Under the pieces are notes generated by a model. It was not told the DNA's origin. It saw only the letters and a program-made list of their open reading frames with translations, and ran no database searches. Shown piece after piece: positions 33,767 to 42,160 of a stretch of 64,000 nucleotides of DNA (its first letter is position 1; each line of letters opens with the position of its first letter). Source of the DNA: CAWCBG01 sp963793845 (GTDB lineage: Bacteria; Acidobacteriota; Terriglobia; Terriglobales; Acidobacteriaceae); assembly GCA_963793845.1 (NCBI GenBank), contig CAWCBG010000014.1, positions 992,001-1,056,000 on the forward strand. The letters are read 5' to 3'. The position numbers and the translations under genes were made by a program.

Positions 33767-34756
33767 ATGCACGAACATCAACTTCAGGAATTGCGGCGCG
33801 AGAAGTGGCGGCTGGACGGCAAACCGATCCGCACGCTCGAGGACGCGCGCGCCTTCATAGACTCGGTGGGATTCTGCCTGCTCTATCCGCAGCGCCCGGC
33901 AGTGCTCGCACCGACGTTCGTGGGCGCTTATGCCGGTTCGGACGAGAAGCTGCCCACCGCCCACATGGCCTTCGCCAATCCTCTGGCCCGCGAGGCCAAG
34001 CAATTGATGGTGCGCCTGCTGCGCGACAAAGCCGCGTACGAGACCAGGGTCTTCCCCGATAACAATTTCCTGGTGTCGGCCTCGGTGTTTCCTTATTTCT
34101 ACGGCCTGGTGGGCGATCGCAATCCGCGGAGCGCTCCCAGGCAGGGCGCGCGCTCCGGTTATTCGCCGCTGGCGGTCGACGCCTTTCAGATCGTCCAGAA
34201 AGAAGGCCCGCTCTCCGAAGGACGCTGGCGCGAGATACTGGGCAAGGAGATATCGGGTGCTGCGCTCGACCGGGCGCTCGACGAGTTGTGGGGCCGGCTG
34301 CGGGTCACGCGCGTCGATTACAAGCTGGACGAAGGAGTTTTTTGGGATGTGCTCTTCCGCTGGTCCCCCGATGTCGTGCGGCAGGGCATGCACGTCTCGG
34401 TGGCGGAAGCGTTAACGGCGCTGGTTTCAAAGTATCTCGATTGCGTACTGGCGGCCTCGCAGGAAGATGTCGAGAACTTTTTCTCGCCCGCCATCGGCCG
34501 AGCACGGGTGCGCGAAGCCATCCACGCGCTGCAGGCGGCGCGCGAAATCAGCTTCGTACACGTGGGAGGCCGGGTGATGATGCAAGTGTCCTCACTGGAT
34601 GCGCCGGCTCCATACGTGGAACGCAAGGCCGTAGCCAAGCCGCGCTTCGAGCCGCTCCCGCCGCGTCCGGGAAAACCATTAGTGCAGCGGACAAAGCGCC
34701 AATCGCCCGCAGCTGCCAAACCAACTCCTTCAAAGCAGGATGCCCCGGAAGAATGA
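33767..34756 (+). CDS. Conserved hypothetical protein, possible winged-helix DNA-binding type
   Basis: 329 residues of a family I do not recognise with certainty. The N terminus (EDARAFIDSVGFCLLYPQRP) and the middle (LLRDKAAYETRVFPDNNFLVSASVFPYFYGLVG) recall AlkZ/YcaQ-related winged-helix proteins, and the segment around GPLSEGRWREILGKEISG reads like a winged helix. The C-terminal ~45 residues are Pro/Lys-rich and likely disordered. Its stop overlaps the cmk start (ATGA), so both are translated together; mutL is upstream on the same strand. A DNA-related role is inference only. Confidence 0.8.
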   Translation: MHEHQLQELRREKWRLDGKPIRTLEDARAFIDSVGFCLLYPQRPAVLAPTFVGAYAGSDEKLPTAHMAFANPLAREAKQLMVRLLRDKAAYETRVFPDNNFLVSASVFPYFYGLVGDRNPRSAPRQGARSGYSPLAVDAFQIVQKEGPLSEGRWREILGKEISGAALDRALDELWGRLRVTRVDYKLDEGVFWDVLFRWSPDVVRQGMHVSVAEALTALVSKYLDCVLAASQEDVENFFSPAIGRARVREAIHALQAAREISFVHVGGRVMMQVSSLDAPAPYVERKAVAKPRFEPLPPRPGKPLVQRTKRQSPAAAKPTPSKQDAPEE

Positions 34757-35448
34757 ATACGCCGCGCAAGCTGATCGTTGCAATTGACGGCCCGGCCGGT
34801 TCCGGCAAAAGCACTATCGCTGCACGACTGGCGAAGAAGCTCGGTTACGTCAACCTGGAGAGCGGTGCGATGTATCGGGCATTGGCCCTGAAGGCGATGG
34901 AGCAGGGTCTCTCTCTGGACGATCCCGACGCGATTCGTCAGCTCGCATTGCAGACCTCGATCACTCTCGAACCCACGCTGGAAGGCAATCGCGTGCTGCT
35001 GGACGGGCGGGACGTCTCGCAGCGCATTCGCGAAGCAGATGTCACTGCCGCGGCGTCTCGCGTCTCGGTCCACCCTCCGGTGCGCGCGATCCTGGTCGCC
35101 CGCCAGCGCGAACTGGGCCGCGGTGGAGGAGTCGTAATGGAAGGGCGCGACATCGGAACCGCGGTATTTCCCAACGCGGATGTCAAAGTCTTTCTCGATG
35201 CCGACCCCAACGTCCGTGCAGAGCGCCGTTTGCTGCAGCAAGGACCGCAGGCGGGAGACGACCGGCAGCGCATTGCTGCCGAAATTGCTGCTCGCGATCA
35301 GCGCGACCGTACCCGCTTGGCTTCTCCTCTGGTCGCCGCGCCCGACGCCGTGCACATCGATTCCACCAGCAAAAGTATCGACGAAGTGGTCGGCGCAGGT
35401 GGAGCGGTTGGTGCGGCAGAGAAGCGGGTAAACGTTCATGGGCCTTGA
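34753..35448 (+). CDS. cmk: Cytidylate kinase (C terminus frameshifted in this sequence)
   Basis: Residues 1-210 are a standard CMP kinase: IAIDGPAGSGKSTIA-type P-loop, LESGAMYRALAL, DVSQRIREADV, VVMEGRDIGTAVFP, and QRDRTRLASPLV in the lid. It phosphorylates CMP and dCMP. After SIDEVV the frame runs into a Gly/Ala-rich tail ending at 35448; removing one G near 35387 gives VAQVERLVRQRSG and a stop at 35431, which is the expected C-terminal helix. I infer a one-base insertion. ATG 34753 overlaps the upstream stop. Confidence 0.92.
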   Translation: MNTPRKLIVAIDGPAGSGKSTIAARLAKKLGYVNLESGAMYRALALKAMEQGLSLDDPDAIRQLALQTSITLEPTLEGNRVLLDGRDVSQRIREADVTAAASRVSVHPPVRAILVARQRELGRGGGVVMEGRDIGTAVFPNADVKVFLDADPNVRAERRLLQQGPQAGDDRQRIAAEIAARDQRDRTRLASPLVAAPDAVHIDSTSKSIDEVVGAGGAVGAAEKRVNVHGP

Positions 35449-35455
35449 AAGCGTC

Positions 35456-35790
35456 GTCATTCCGACCAAAGGGCGTCAGCCCGGAGTGGAGGAACCTGCT
35501 GTTTCTTCGAAGTTGGACGATCTGAGAGGCCGGTTAGCCAGACGACACAAGCAATAGACAGCTCCACAAAGAGCAGGTTCCGTCCACTTCGCTTCGCTCG
35601 GGTCGGAATGACGGGGCGGGGTAGACGCCCCCTTACCTGCCATCCATAGCAATTGTCATCCTGAGCGAGGATGCGACGAAAAGATCGCATCCGAGTCGAA
35701 GGACCCCTACGCGCAACCAAGCCTATGTCGTGATATAGGGGTCGTTCGACTGCGCTCGTGCGCTTCGGCGGATTCGCTTCGCTCAGGATG
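35456..35790. repeat. Block of family B and family C repeats
   Basis: 35456-35500 (GTCATTCCGACC ... GGAGGAACCTGCT) and 35571-35612 (GAGCAGGTTCC ... GGTCGGAATGACG) are inverted family B copies. 35655-35790 holds two facing family C copies: GTCATCCTGAGC ... CCCCTACGC and ATAGGGGTCG ... TCGCTCAGGATG. No gene is present between cmk and 35845. Confidence 0.7.
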
Positions 35791-35845
35791 GCCTACGCGC
35801 AACAGGGCATCTCGGGCCAGTCAAGCAAAAGGAAACGCCCGCGCT

Positions 35846-36382
35846 CTAGTCGGGGAAGCTTCCTACTTCCACGCCCGCGATGGCGGTCGTTGGCTGGTCG
35901 AAAAACTGTCCCGGATAAGAGTCGAAAAGGGCTGCTTCGCCCTGATCTGGAACATAGACGCAGGCGCCCCAGCCATGGTCGCGGTCAGGCCACAGAATCT
36001 GGGCTTCGCGATACTTCGCTTCCGCTCCATGCAGAATGGTATCGGCGTACACATCCTGGCTCATGAACTCCGATCCGCTCAGTCCAGCGGCGAAGAGGAT
36101 GGTTTCGACTTCTGCCTTCCCCAGCTTCTCCACCAGGAGATCCACGGCGGCGAGAATCTTATTGGGTTCCAATCGCGCCGAGTAATGACCAATCGCACCC
36201 GTCATGTCGAGCGTATGCACCACGATGATCTGGCAGGTTCCGGCGCCCTCCGTTCCCATCGCGATCTTCAAGTCCGGATCGGTGCAGACACAATATCCAC
36301 CGATCCCGACGTTACGCACCTTACGTCCCGTCTTCATTCCAAACACATACTTGGCTTGCAGCTCCTCGGTTTGTACGACCAT
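35846..36382 (-). CDS. Uncharacterised protein with CheD-like Cys/His pattern (paralogue 1)
   Basis: 178 residues, no signal peptide. Conserved core: VGIGGYCVCTDPDLKIAMG, GAGTCQIIVVH, GAIGHYSA, then a helix KILAAVDLLVEKLG and a strand ETILFAAGLSGSE. The order G-T-C, then G-x-x-G-H-Y, helix, and a small-residue strand resembles CheD, the chemoreceptor glutamine deamidase (GSC ... GGMNH), and other CNF1-fold enzymes; I see no catalytic Thr by eye. The C-terminal part has DHGWGACVYVPD and ALFDSYPGQF. A close paralogue lies 0.9 kb upstream (37157-37723). No chemotaxis genes are nearby. Confidence 0.75.
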   Translation of the reverse strand: MVVQTEELQAKYVFGMKTGRKVRNVGIGGYCVCTDPDLKIAMGTEGAGTCQIIVVHTLDMTGAIGHYSARLEPNKILAAVDLLVEKLGKAEVETILFAAGLSGSEFMSQDVYADTILHGAEAKYREAQILWPDRDHGWGACVYVPDQGEAALFDSYPGQFFDQPTTAIAGVEVGSFPD

Positions 36383-36456
36383 CGCGTCCTCGACCCGGAA
36401 ACTCTACCACCGATCCGCACGCACCCGCTATATGTCCACGCGGAAACAAAAGGAAA

Positions 36457-36479
36457 GGCACGGCGGAACCGTGCCTTAG
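36457..36479 (-). terminator. Intrinsic terminator of the secreted hypothetical gene
   Basis: Stem AAGGCACGG / CCGTGCCTT with a 5-nt loop, followed on the minus strand by TCCTTTTGTTT. It lies about 40 nt past the stop at 36517. Confidence 0.8.
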
Positions 36480-36516
36480 GTCATCGCGTTGTTACGCGCC
36501 AGGAAAACAGCGAACG

Positions 36517-36990
36517 CTATAAAGAACCGGATCCGGGGCGAACTGAGAGTTGAATCGGGGCCGCTACAACGTTCTGTTTTGTGTCGGCGTTCAACTTCTT
36601 CTCTACGCGTTCCGAATAAATAAATTGATGTCCAGTCTCCCCGGGCAAATACCAGGTCACCAGAGCTTCCATCCCTTTGTGGGGTCGCTCAGCAAAGCGG
36701 AACTCGGTACGGGATTCGGGCCTCAGCCGATAGGCGGGTAGCGTGAGTTCAGTCGCATAGATTTTCGACCAGTCGGGACTGAAGATCTGCACAATGTTCT
36801 GGGTGGAATGCGTATCGCGCAATACAAACCAATAGCTTCCGGCCGGAAGTATGGTTCCGGGAATTTCAACTGGCTCGTTGAAGACGACCTTGGTCACATG
36901 ATCAAAATTGCTGGCTTGTGCGGCCGGCAGCAGAACTGTCACCGACAAGACGAGCCCCAGCACTACAGCGAATACGATGTGGTACTTCAT
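36517..36990 (-). CDS. Secreted hypothetical protein
   Basis: 157 residues with signal peptide (IVFAVVLGLVLSVTVLLPAAQA). The mature part starts VTKVVFNEPVEIPGTILPAGSYWFVL, followed by NIVQIFSPD and a beta-rich region ending WYLPGETGHQFIYS. I recall similar small secreted proteins being common in Acidobacteria, without known function. The fold looks like a single beta sandwich. It sits between the two CheD-like paralogues on the same strand and has its own terminator. Confidence 0.82.
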   Translation of the reverse strand: MKYHIVFAVVLGLVLSVTVLLPAAQASNFDHVTKVVFNEPVEIPGTILPAGSYWFVLRDTHSTQNIVQIFSPDWSKIYATELTLPAYRLRPESRTEFRFAERPHKGMEALVTWYLPGETGHQFIYSERVEKKLNADTKQNVVAAPIQLSVRPGSGSL

Positions 36991-37156
36991 AACACATGCT
37001 CCTATTTATTGTGACGGCGGAAACAGGAAAATAGGTGCACCGCCTTGCCCGTCTTTCGTCAGGTTTGCATGGCATTTCGACAGGCTGTTTGAGGCGCCTG
37101 ACTGCCTACGTTTGGTGCAGAGCTGAGCATCGGGTGAGCGGAGATTTCCCTACACC

Positions 37157-37723
37157 TCAGCCGTAAGCGTAGGTCGCGACGTTTGCAATGGGACCGGCTG
37201 GCGAGTCATACAGGTTTCCAGGAAGGCTGTGAAAGAGCGCGACTTTCTCCGACTTAGGCGAATAAGCGCATGCCCCCCATGGATCGGTAGCGTCTTATGA
37301 GGGCCAACTTACGGTCGCCGACGGATAACGTTTTAGAGTGCCTCCGTAGATCGCCAACTCATAGATCTTTTGTTGCCGCTTGTTCTCCCCGACGCCGACT
37401 CCAGCCGCGAAGAGGAGGGCCGCTACTTCTGAACTGGCCAGTCCCAGCTTCGCGACCATCTTCTCCACGCCTGCAAGAATTAACTTGGTGTGCGGCGTTC
37501 CCCCATAGTGACCCAGCGCACCCGTCTTATTGCTCCCGTGCACAACGATGATCTGGCAGGGACCGGCTCCGGTCGTCCCCATGACCAGGTTGAGATCAGG
37601 ATCGGTACACGCGCAGAACCCATACATCCCGACTGAACGAACCTTGGTTGCCGACTGCAGAGCTGAGAAGTAGACAGCATTTGCCTGTTGTTGGTTTGCT
37701 TCCTCGGTATATACGGTCAGCAT
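37157..37723 (-). pseudogene. CheD-like paralogue 2, interrupted by an in-frame TAA
   Basis: Residues 1-142 match paralogue 1 throughout: VGMYGFCACTDPDLNLVMG, GAGPCQIIVVH, GALGHYGG, KLILAGVEKMVAKLG. A TAA at 37295-37297 then stops translation after SATVSWPS. The same frame continues without any indel for 46 more codons (DPWGACAYSPKSEKVALF, HSLPGNLYDSPAG) to TGA at 37157-37159, exactly covering the C-terminal part of paralogue 1. It is therefore a nonsense mutation or a base-call error, not a natural end. The truncated product would keep the Cys/His core. Confidence 0.75.
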
Positions 37724-37858
37724 GCTGGTTTCCCCGCTTAGGCGCAGGATATTAGCGAAGCCCGCTCCGCCGTCAACCAGGACAAAGAGCGCGACGGTGA
37801 TCGCGCCCTCCCTAAGATCTAGACCGCTGATTGCCGACGGCTAGTTGCTAATTGCTTC

Positions 37859-39283
37859 TTACCCTTTGCTGATGCGTATATCGCCGGTGTCGGAATTGAT
37901 CTGCAGCTTGCTGACGCCGTTGCCCACGGTGCCTTTCGCGGTCGACGATCCCGCGTTATTTTCGATCTTCAGCGCATCCCAATCCGATGAGATATCGCCC
38001 TTGTGAGTGGCGGCGTCGACCTGGAAGCCCGCGTTGGGCGGCAGGGTCAATGTAATGTCGCCATGCTTTCCGCTGATCGTCAGCTTGCCCACGGGGAGCT
38101 TGTTGGCCGCCCGCAATTCGATGTCACCATTTGTGGTCTCCACCTGCAGATCGCCCGCGACGTTCTCCAGGTGGATCTCCTTGGAACTGGTCGCGATGCG
38201 GCCCGGGCCATTTACTCCATTGCCGCGCACGGAATCGCGATCGACATCGAGATCGCCAGGAACCGATGCCACCGACATGTCGGACCGCGCCGACTTAAAG
38301 GTAACCGCCTTGGCAACCTTGCTCAGGCGAATGTCATTGAAGAAGTCCCCGTTCAGGCGCACGCCGCCCCCGATCTCGTCGAGCGTTACATCGTCGATAC
38401 GGCCCTGTATGTCCATGTCGCCCGAAACCTTGGACGCGCGCAGCGAGCCCTTGTCGAGACTGACGTTTGCCGAGCCTGTGATATCGCCGAGCGAAACGTC
38501 GCCGTGCTGCCAAACCAGCTTGACGTCGGCCTTACGATCGTTCACTGCGACGTCACCGTAACGGCCCGTCGCGTCGATCGACGCGTCGCGGGGGACCTGT
38601 ATTTCCAGGTCCGACTCGACCCCATGTTCGCCGGCACCGTGAGTGTTGGCGTCCAGCACGACGGACGTGCCATTCACAGTGATCTTCGGCTGGGTCTGGT
38701 CGTTGTATTTGTTGGCATTGTCCTGGTTATCGGCGTGCAATTTCTTGTGCACGACCACGTGCAGCTTGTCGTCGTCGGAGGGGGACACAGTCAGCCGGCC
38801 GCGGTCGCTCACAATGCGCAGCGAACCCTTCGCCGGGAAGGCTTGGTCGATATTGTTATCGAAGGTATACGTGTTGCCGAACATGCCTCCCAAGTCGTCG
38901 TCCATCTGAAGCTGTTCACGCACGCCGCCCCAGTTCACGTCGGAGCTGTAATGCGCCGACAGGCCGATAATCACGATCAGGATCAGCAGAAAAATACTGC
39001 CTGCTCCCAAAGAACTGCGGCTATAGCCCGGCCGCGGCCCGATGGAGTATTCGATGAGACGGATAACACCCCACAGAATCAGCAGGACCGGCCAGAAGCG
39101 TCCGAAGAAGTGCCAGACCGGAATGTGCACTCCGATGTTGCGCAGCAAAAACAGCAGCCCGATGACGATCAGTACCAGCGGTCCGGCCAGCGAGCGCCGT
39201 TGTCGGTAATAGACCGGCGGTGGCGGCGGATACGGTGGATTCGGATACCCAGTCGGATTCGGATTGGGGTTCGGGCTACCCAT
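37859..39283 (-). CDS. LiaF-TM/DUF4097 envelope protein
   Basis: 474 residues from ATG 39283, supported by GGAGG six nt upstream; it overlaps the upstream gene by 8 nt. The N terminus is Pro/Asn-rich and cytoplasmic, followed by a LiaF-type pair of helices (LAGPLVLIVIGLLFLLRN, FWPVLLILWGVIRLIEY) and a third helix (IFLLILIVIIGLSAHY). The rest is a long right-handed beta region of DUF4097 type with repeats such as GDVAVNDRKADVKL, GDVSLGDITGSANV and GDIELRAANKLPVG. Last gene of the ECF sigma operon; proteins of this type sense or respond to envelope damage. Confidence 0.88.
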   Translation of the reverse strand: MGSPNPNPNPTGYPNPPYPPPPPVYYRQRRSLAGPLVLIVIGLLFLLRNIGVHIPVWHFFGRFWPVLLILWGVIRLIEYSIGPRPGYSRSSLGAGSIFLLILIVIIGLSAHYSSDVNWGGVREQLQMDDDLGGMFGNTYTFDNNIDQAFPAKGSLRIVSDRGRLTVSPSDDDKLHVVVHKKLHADNQDNANKYNDQTQPKITVNGTSVVLDANTHGAGEHGVESDLEIQVPRDASIDATGRYGDVAVNDRKADVKLVWQHGDVSLGDITGSANVSLDKGSLRASKVSGDMDIQGRIDDVTLDEIGGGVRLNGDFFNDIRLSKVAKAVTFKSARSDMSVASVPGDLDVDRDSVRGNGVNGPGRIATSSKEIHLENVAGDLQVETTNGDIELRAANKLPVGKLTISGKHGDITLTLPPNAGFQVDAATHKGDISSDWDALKIENNAGSSTAKGTVGNGVSKLQINSDTGDIRISKG

Positions 39284-39656
39284 GGTGCACCTCCGGATCA
39301 TCGGGCTTCCGCCAGGAAGAGTCCGGTGGCGCCAGGGCGGTGCTCGACGCTGGCGGTGGAACCGGCTGTTGTGGCGCGCCCGGCGGAGGCGTATAGCCCT
39401 GCACCGGAGGAACAGGCGGCGCAGGCAGGTAGCCGCGCGGAACGTGGCCTGCCGCCGATGCGTTGTGTTCCAGGAACAGGATGAGACCCATCACGATCAA
39501 CAGAGCCGGCCAGGTGTTATGGAATGCCATCCAGTTCACATGTCCTATCTGGTCCAGCAGGAAAAGCACACCGATCGTGATTAAGACGGCAGGCCCATAC
39601 AGTGCGTGTGCCCGGCATCGCGGACACGAACAATCGGGGTTGTAACGGTATTTCAT
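39276..39656 (-). CDS. LiaF-TM (DUF5668)-like small membrane protein
   Basis: 126 residues. The N terminus has a Cys pair (CSCPRC), then two membrane helices of the LiaF type: GPAVLITIGVLFLLDQIG and TWPALLIVMGLILFLEH. The C-terminal ~50 residues are Pro-rich. The same helix-pair module appears in the genes on either side, so three consecutive genes share it. Fourth gene of the sigma operon, 10 nt after the preceding stop. Confidence 0.85.
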   Translation of the reverse strand: MKYRYNPDCSCPRCRAHALYGPAVLITIGVLFLLDQIGHVNWMAFHNTWPALLIVMGLILFLEHNASAAGHVPRGYLPAPPVPPVQGYTPPPGAPQQPVPPPASSTALAPPDSSWRKPDDPEVHHG

Positions 39657-39666
39657 GATGCCTTCC

Positions 39667-40428
39667 TCACATCCCCGTCCTGCGGCGCTGCATGAGCACG
39701 CGCACGCCGACGGCGATCAGGATGACAGGCCAGAAACGCCCCACCCAGTCGAAGTGAAAGAATCCAGTCTCATCCAGCAGGAACAGCACCCCCAGCCCGA
39801 TGAGGATAATAGCGCCCAACGGCACTCGCCTGGGAGGCTCGACCTCCACCGGTTGCACCGGCACAAACCCCGGCGGAGCCTGCGAAGCGTCCATCGCAGG
39901 GTTGGGTACGTACCCAGCAGCGGTACCGCTCGCCTGGGTATTGGTCGCAGCCGCATTCGTGGCAGCGTGCGGCGTCCCGAACAGATTGTTGAAGCCGAAA
40001 GGATCGGGAGCCGGCAAACCTAGCTCGCGCGCCTTCGCCGTCTTGTAGGCCTCGATCGGCATATACAGGTAGAAGGCTGCTATGGCAATACCGAAGAGCC
40101 CGTTTACGTTGTCAGCCATCCAGATGAGCGTGGCGAAGATCAGCACATGCAGGAAGCCCTTGGCGTATTCACCGTTGTAAAAGGCACCCACGCCGGGGAT
40201 CAATCCCAGCAGCGCAGCCAGGTTCGGACTGGTCGAGGTCGGCGGCTGTGCGCCCGGCGGCACGGCGGTTGTCCCAGGCGGCGGCACAGTGCCGCTTATG
40301 TGCGAGGCCAGACACTCCTCGCAGTAGACGACGCCACGCACGTCTCGCGTGCAACTGCCACACAGTGGTTTGCCACAGGTACGGCAGAATGCAACTGCGG
40401 GAACATCGACATGGTTGGCGCAGTTCAT
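39667..40428 (-). CDS. B-box zinc finger and LiaF-TM membrane protein
   Basis: 253 residues. The N-terminal B-box-like zinc finger (CANHVDVPAVAFCRTCGKP, CGSC, CEEC, SHI) has eight Cys/His ligands. Then comes a TM2-like helical part (LAALLGLIPGVGAFYNGEYAKGF ...), where GAFYNG is typical, a Pro/Ala linker, and a C-terminal LiaF-type helix pair (GAIILIGLGVLFLLDETG, FWPVILIAVGVRVLM). The start overlaps the anti-sigma stop (ATGA), and AGGAG lies 7 nt upstream. Probably an inner-membrane regulator with the zinc finger in the cytoplasm. Confidence 0.85.
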   Translation of the reverse strand: MNCANHVDVPAVAFCRTCGKPLCGSCTRDVRGVVYCEECLASHISGTVPPPGTTAVPPGAQPPTSTSPNLAALLGLIPGVGAFYNGEYAKGFLHVLIFATLIWMADNVNGLFGIAIAAFYLYMPIEAYKTAKARELGLPAPDPFGFNNLFGTPHAATNAAATNTQASGTAAGYVPNPAMDASQAPPGFVPVQPVEVEPPRRVPLGAIILIGLGVLFLLDETGFFHFDWVGRFWPVILIAVGVRVLMQRRRTGM

Positions 40429-41162
40429 GATTCGCTCCTGTTCAGCCGGGCCTGATGCATTACGCTGCCTGCCTGTCCGGTGGCCAGTTGCGGCTGGTCA
40501 TCGCTCAGGCGGGTGTGATCGTCCTTCCGGTTCTGCTGCTGCTTTTCTTGCGGCTGCTCTTGCTGCTGCTGGTTCGTTGGCGTCTCCTCCTGTTTTTCCG
40601 GCTTTACGGCCGCGTTGCGCAGGTCACGAACCCGCGATTCGATCTCATACACCAGGCGAATGTTTTCGTAGTAGCGGACTACGCGCGCCTCGGTGTTGTA
40701 GTACGCCTTGATGATGCCCTTCGAGCTTAGGTCAACGTGCCGGAAGTCGGCGAAGCGGAAGCCCGCGACATTCAGCAGCATGGTGATGGAGAAGAAGGCC
40801 ATGCCAAACGACATGGCAAACCGCGGCGTGGCCACCGGTCCGAAGAAGCCGGCCAGCTTGGCCTTCACTTTATCGAGGAAGGTCTCGCATGGCCGGGTCT
40901 CCACATGCTCGGCAGGCAGCGTCCCGATGGTCATGGCCAGGATGTTGTGCACCAGATTCTTCGGAGGCTCGATCTCATCGAGCTCCTTCAGCCAGTGCAT
41001 GCCCCGGCTGGCCTCGCTGAACATCGCGTGGCAAGCTGGGCAGGACTCCTGGTGCGCCTCGAACGCGGCCAGAGAAGACCCATGCAAGGTGCCGTCGAGC
41101 GCTTCGGCCAGTAAGGCCTCGCATTCGACGCACTGCATGCCGGATTGGCTTTCACCGTGCAT
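40425..41162 (-). CDS. Anti-sigma factor with zinc finger (zf-HC2 type)
   Basis: 245 residues. The N-terminal zinc-binding anti-sigma motif is HQESCPAC (H-x3-C-x2-C) preceded by CVECEALL. One membrane helix (FAMSFGMAFFSITMLLNVAGF) places the C-terminal ~125 residues outside the cytoplasm; that part ends in a Gln/Glu/Lys-rich low-complexity tail. It should bind and hold the ECF sigma factor encoded just upstream, whose stop codon overlaps this start (TGATG). A TTG at 41165 is an unlikely alternative. Confidence 0.9.
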   Translation of the reverse strand: MHGESQSGMQCVECEALLAEALDGTLHGSSLAAFEAHQESCPACHAMFSEASRGMHWLKELDEIEPPKNLVHNILAMTIGTLPAEHVETRPCETFLDKVKAKLAGFFGPVATPRFAMSFGMAFFSITMLLNVAGFRFADFRHVDLSSKGIIKAYYNTEARVVRYYENIRLVYEIESRVRDLRNAAVKPEKQEETPTNQQQQEQPQEKQQQNRKDDHTRLSDDQPQLATGQAGSVMHQARLNRSES

Positions 41163-41761
41163 CAACTCACCTGTCTGTAATTACGTTGTAACAGCCTCGC
41201 AAGTTCCGTCCTACCGCGATTTATGCGGCTTTTCACCGTCCCCTCAGGCACCTTCAGGGACTGGGCAATCTCCTTGTAGTCCATATCCTGCAAATCCCGC
41301 AGAATCACCGCTTCCCGCAGTTCGGGTGAGAGTTTCTGCAGAGCCTCGTGCACCATCTTCTGGGTCTGCTGGGTCTGCACCCGCTCTTCTGGGTCAGCGC
41401 CGCGGTCTTCGAGTTGATCGCCGATGGTAAGCCCTTCGTCCTGATTGCCCGGTGTCGCATCCAGCGAATCCGTGATCCGATCGTACTTTCCCTTACGGAA
41501 GTGATCGACCAGCAGGTTTCGCGTGACCGTAGTTACCCAGGTCATGAACGAAGCCCGCGATCCGTCGAACGTCTTCAGCGTACGATACATCTTGATAAAC
41601 ACTTCCTGCGTCAGGTCCGCCGCGTCATCCGGCGACCCGGCAAACCGGTAGCAGATGTTATATATGCGCCGGTGATACTGCTGGACAATTTCCTGCCATG
41701 CGGCAGCGTCGCCCGATACACAGCGGCGGACTAGCGCATTGACGGCTTGGGTATCGTCCAA
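41162..41761 (-). CDS. ECF RNA polymerase sigma factor (RpoE-like)
   Basis: 199 residues. Region 2: IYNICYRFAGSPDDAADLTQEVFIKMYR and ASFMTWVTTVTRNLLVDHFRK. Region 4: LSPELREAVILRDLQDMDYKEIAQSL and VPEGTVKSRINRGRTELARLL. An acidic linker of ~30 residues separates them. It starts at TTG 41761 with AGGGAG upstream. First gene of a five-gene operon with overlapping or close junctions (sigma, anti-sigma, B-box protein, LiaF-TM protein, DUF4097 protein). An ECF-type promoter sequence lies just upstream, suggesting autoregulation. Confidence 0.93.
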   Translation of the reverse strand: MDDTQAVNALVRRCVSGDAAAWQEIVQQYHRRIYNICYRFAGSPDDAADLTQEVFIKMYRTLKTFDGSRASFMTWVTTVTRNLLVDHFRKGKYDRITDSLDATPGNQDEGLTIGDQLEDRGADPEERVQTQQTQKMVHEALQKLSPELREAVILRDLQDMDYKEIAQSLKVPEGTVKSRINRGRTELARLLQRNYRQVS

Positions 41762-41817
41762 ACAGCACTCCCTGAGGGTATGACTCCTGGCCCGAATCCC
41801 ACTGACGGCTAACCAGT

Positions 41818-41844
41818 TATACGGAAATTAGAGCGGAAAAGTTC
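41818..41844 (-). promoter_or_regulatory. Candidate autoregulated ECF promoter
   Basis: On the minus strand CGAACTT (-35, GAACTT at 41839-41844) is followed after 15 nt by GTATAA (41818-41823). This is near the GGAACTT / TCTAA pattern of RpoE-type promoters and about 57 nt before the sigma start. The rest of the 400-nt divergent gap (41762-42160) has no gene. Confidence 0.45.
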
Positions 41845-42160
41845 GGGTAATCGAGCGTGATGGCATAACCGGATTTCGCCACGAATTGTAACAGGCGGAC
41901 CGGCCCAGGCGAGAGGAGAGGAATTCTCCTGCATGGGGAGTTTCCTGATTTGGCACCATCCTCGCCGAGAGCATCCGAAATCTCGGGCACGAGAGTAAGC
42001 AGCGGTTACAGAGCGAAGAGAGGGAATCAGTATGCCCCACGCTCATAACGATCAAATCTATGATAAGTATTGGGTTACGACGCTTCGTTCAAAGGGCTGC
42101 TTCCGTCATCACGGCTTCTTCCAAATCGCCGGGACAGGCCGCGGCCAGGGGTAATTCCTG

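Noticed and set aside
37295..37297. TAA in the CheD-like paralogue as a recoded codon
   Set aside because: UAA is not used for selenocysteine or pyrrolysine, the aligned position in paralogue 1 is Asp, and other genes here use TAA as stop.
38003..39484. A 493-codon plus-strand frame opposite the DUF4097 gene
   Set aside because: Antisense shadow; the minus-strand genes have ribosome binding sites, overlaps and clear domains.
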